The notes below the pieces were generated by a model. That model saw nothing but the letters and a program-made list of their open reading frames with translations, did no database searches and had not been told where the DNA came from. This document shows positions 61,777 through 64,000 of a stretch of DNA of 64,000 nt, piece by piece. The position numbers and the translations under genes are program-made. The stretch covers positions 62,001 through 126,000 of the forward strand of contig NZ_QZEY01000012.1 in NCBI RefSeq assembly GCF_003594875.1, written 5' to 3'. This DNA is from Bailinhaonella thermotolerans (lineage in GTDB: Bacteria > Actinomycetota > Actinomycetes > Streptosporangiales > Streptosporangiaceae). How positions within the stretch are numbered: position 1 is the stretch's first letter; the number at the start of each line of letters is the position of its first letter.

Positions 61777-63234
61777 ATGTCTGCTGAACGAGAGCTGCGC
61801 CGCATGGCCGCCGGCACGTTGCTCGTGCCCTTCACCGGCACGGTGGCCCCGGACTGGGTGAAGCGGGGCATCGCCGACGGCCTGGGCGGCGTCACGCTGT
61901 TCGGCTTCAACGTGGCGGGCCCCGACCAGCTCCGGGAGCTCAACGCGGAACTGCGCGCGCACGGCGACCCGGTGATCTCGCTGGACGAGGAGGGCGGAGA
62001 CGTCACCCGCCTGCACTACCACGTGGGCAGCCCGTACCCCGGCAACGCCGCCCTCGGCTCGATCGACGACGTGGAGCTGACCGAGTCCGTGCACCGCGCG
62101 CTCGGCCGGGACCTGGCCGCCGTCGGGGTCAACCTCGACATGGCCCCGAGCGCCGACGTGAACACCGCCGACGACAACCCGGTCATCGGCACCCGGTCCT
62201 TCGGCAACGACCCGGCCCTGGTCGCGCGCCACACGGTCGCGGCCGTGCGCGGGCTCCAGGCGGCCGGGATCGCGGCCTGCGTCAAGCACTTCCCCGGCCA
62301 CGGCGCCACCCGGCAGGACTCCCATCTGGAGATCCCGCTGGTGGACGCCGACCTGGACCTCCTGGGCTCCCGCGAACTCGTGCCGTTCCGCGCGGCGATC
62401 GAGGCCGGCACCCAGACGATCATGACCGCGCACGTGCGGGTGCCCGCCCTCACCGGCGACGCCCCCGCCACCCTCTCCCCCGCCGCGCTGACCGGCCTGC
62501 TCAGGGACGGGCTGGGCTTCGAGGGCGTGGTGATCACCGACGCGATGGACATGAAGGCCATCACCGAGAGCGTCGGCCTGCCCGGCGGCTGCGCCCTGTC
62601 CATCGCGGCGGGCAGCGACCTCGTGTGCCTGGGCCCCCTGCCCACCCAGGAGGACGTCACCGCGATCATCGACGCCATCGTGGCGGCGGTGCGCGACGGC
62701 TCCCTCCCGCTGTCCCGGCTGGAGGAGGCCGCCGACCGGACCGCCCGGCTCCGCGCCTGGTTCCACACGGCCGGCGCGGCCGCCCCCGGCGCGACCCGGG
62801 ACGGGTCCGGGGACGGCGCGGGGATCGGCCTGGCCGCCGCGCGCCGTGCCGTACGCCTGGAGGGGACGCCGGCCCCGCTGGTGGACCCGCTGGTCGTGCG
62901 GCTGGAGACGCCGCCCACGATCGCCGTCGGCGAGGTCCCGTGGGGTCTCACCCTCCCCGGCGGCGAGCACCTGCCCGCCGACCCGGAGAACGACCACGCC
63001 GACGCCATCGTGGAACGTGCCGCGGGCCGCTCCCTGGTCGTCGTCCTGCGCGACGCCCACCGCTACCCCGCCACCCAGAAGCTCGTCGCCGAGCTGCTGA
63101 CCCACCGCCCCGACGCCGCGATCGTGGAGATGGGCCTCCCGATCTGGCGCCCCTCCGCCGCCTCTGTCTACGTGGCCGCGTACGGCGGCGCCAAGGCCAA
63201 CGCCCAGGCCACCGCCGAGCTCCTCACCACCTGA
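61777..63234 (+). CDS. nagZ: GH3 beta-N-acetylhexosaminidase, NagZ-like
   Basis: 485 aa. GH3 family. KHFPGHGATRQDSH (170-183) is the NagZ signature with the catalytic H/D loop; the nucleophile is D255 in VVITDAMDMKA. It would release N-acetylglucosamine from chitin or peptidoglycan fragments brought in by the transporter. No signal peptide, so cytosolic. The C-terminal third (about residues 335-485) is a second domain, longer than in classic NagZ. Aggag precedes the ATG. Confidence 0.85.
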   Translation: MSAERELRRMAAGTLLVPFTGTVAPDWVKRGIADGLGGVTLFGFNVAGPDQLRELNAELRAHGDPVISLDEEGGDVTRLHYHVGSPYPGNAALGSIDDVELTESVHRALGRDLAAVGVNLDMAPSADVNTADDNPVIGTRSFGNDPALVARHTVAAVRGLQAAGIAACVKHFPGHGATRQDSHLEIPLVDADLDLLGSRELVPFRAAIEAGTQTIMTAHVRVPALTGDAPATLSPAALTGLLRDGLGFEGVVITDAMDMKAITESVGLPGGCALSIAAGSDLVCLGPLPTQEDVTAIIDAIVAAVRDGSLPLSRLEEAADRTARLRAWFHTAGAAAPGATRDGSGDGAGIGLAAARRAVRLEGTPAPLVDPLVVRLETPPTIAVGEVPWGLTLPGGEHLPADPENDHADAIVERAAGRSLVVVLRDAHRYPATQKLVAELLTHRPDAAIVEMGLPIWRPSAASVYVAAYGGAKANAQATAELLTT

Positions 63235-63246
63235 TCCCGGCGACCA

Positions 63247-63280
63247 CGAAGGGGCGCGGAAGACCTCCCGCGCCCCTTCG
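63247..63280 (+). terminator. Terminator of the amino-sugar operon
   Basis: A perfect 13-bp stem (63247-63259 with 63268-63280), 8-nt loop, 12 bp after the nagZ-like stop; no T-run. Confidence 0.75.
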
Positions 63281-63391
63281 GCGTTCCCGGCGCCCGGGAG
63301 GCCGCCGCCGGGCCTGGCCGCGTGGGGCGCCGGACCGGGGGTTGGCGGCCGGGCGGTCACTTTGGGGGCCACCAGGCGGGATAATTGGGGC

Positions 63392-63841
63392 ATGCGCCTT
63401 TCCGCCCGGGTCGATTACGCCCTCCGTGCCGCCGCCGAGCTCGCCGCCTCCGAGGGCGGGCCGACCACGGTGGGGGAGCTGGCGAAGGCGCAGGAGATGC
63501 CGCCCAAGTACCTGGAGAACATCCTGCTGCAGATGCGCCGGGCCGGCCTCGTGCGCGGGCAGCGGGGACCCGAGGGCGGATACGTCCTCACGCGCCCGGC
63601 GTCGGAGATCACGATGGCCGACGTCATCAGGGCGGTGGACGGGCCGCTGGCCAACGTCCGCGGTGAGCGCCCCGAGGACGTCGGCTACCATGGGCCCGCG
63701 CGGTCCCTCCAGGAGGTCTGGATCGCGCTGCGGGCCAGCGAGCGGGCGATCCTGGAAGAGGTGACGCTCGCCCACGTCGCCAGCGGCACCCTCCCCGACC
63801 GCGTCCGCGACCTCGCCGCCGACCCCGCCGCCTGGGGCTAG
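63392..63841 (+). CDS. Rrf2-family regulator without cysteines
   Basis: 149 aa. MRLSARVDYALRAAAELA, EMPPKYLENILLQMRRAGLVRGQRGPEGGYVLTRP are classical Rrf2. It contains no cysteine at all, so it cannot hold an Fe-S cluster like IscR or NsrR; it fits the CymR-like group that governs cysteine and sulfur genes. What it regulates is likely beyond the window edge. Confidence 0.88.
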   Translation: MRLSARVDYALRAAAELAASEGGPTTVGELAKAQEMPPKYLENILLQMRRAGLVRGQRGPEGGYVLTRPASEITMADVIRAVDGPLANVRGERPEDVGYHGPARSLQEVWIALRASERAILEEVTLAHVASGTLPDRVRDLAADPAAWG

Positions 63842-64000
63842 GCCGGCGCTCGCGGACCTGGGCGGCCCGGCCTCGCAAGTCATGTCCGAGACGGCCCTCC
63901 GCTCCTTCCAACGCCCGCTGACCTGCTCCGCCGAGGGCGTTAGGCAGATGTGACCTGAGATGGGGTTGATCACCCTCCGCACCTTGCCTACTATTCCGAC
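63842..64000. other. Window-edge region downstream of the Rrf2 gene
   Basis: No gene is visible. The AT-richer stretch ending cctactattccgac may be the promoter of the next gene. Confidence 0.4.

Overview
The window is very GC-rich, with almost every coding stretch ending codons in G or C. It carries conserved actinobacterial core blocks: miaB, miaA and dapF; gluABCD; a DUF3046 gene, recA and recX; RNase Y; a DUF5753 XRE regulator paired with a DUF397 protein; and hflX. This points to a filamentous actinomycete. A small YWTPER-containing precursor and the general gene mix are compatible with Streptosporangiales, but that rank is a guess. No rRNA, tRNA, CRISPR array, transposase or phage gene was found.

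Layout. 1-672: perfect 16-bp tandem array and the hflX terminator. 673-3584: hflX and two DUF4097-like envelope genes, the second a half-length paralogue. 3826-10419: malate synthase, glycolate oxidase glcDEF and an IclR regulator, a glycolate/glyoxylate module. 10654-11583: SPFH-type lipoprotein. 12055-17076: copper block (CopZ, His-rich exported protein, CopA) plus an MFS exporter with its own promoter; CsoR-like dyads lie ahead of both units. 17234-25854: membrane protein, CapA-type lipoprotein, metzincin-like protease, a sigma/zinc-finger/membrane fusion, a winged-helix protein, a cupin and an SDR. 26223-32289: TPR protein, a gene that may belong to the SCO6745-like group, an ATP-dependent DNA ligase whose ribosome binding site lies in a hairpin, a DksA-like protein, a small membrane protein and a tautomerase-like isomerase.

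32426-37716 holds dapF, miaA, a LigB-like gene, a CAP-domain protein and miaB, all on the minus strand. 38047-41403 is the gluABCD amino-acid ABC transporter. 41667-46535 is the helicase Lhr. 46885-53388 runs through a VOC protein, the DUF3046 protein, the XRE/DUF397 pair, recA (with a LexA box and a PafBC-type promoter), recX and rny. 53801-56733 holds an L,D-transpeptidase, an SDR, a tiny exported peptide and a VanX-type dipeptidase. 57116-63234 is a ROK repressor divergent from a sugar ABC transporter and a NagZ-like beta-N-acetylhexosaminidase, an amino-sugar uptake and hydrolysis module. 63392-63841 is a cysteine-free Rrf2 regulator.

Cross-cutting signals. The palindrome GCCGTACGGC recurs in intergenic gaps throughout and shares its GCCGTAC core with the 16-bp array. 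Four perfect TTATCCACA (DnaA-box) sequences occur, all intergenic and on the plus strand, two of them 34 bp apart and one inside the recA control region. hflX sits about 30 kb from dapF although these genes are usually close neighbours in actinobacteria, so the stretch between may be accessory.
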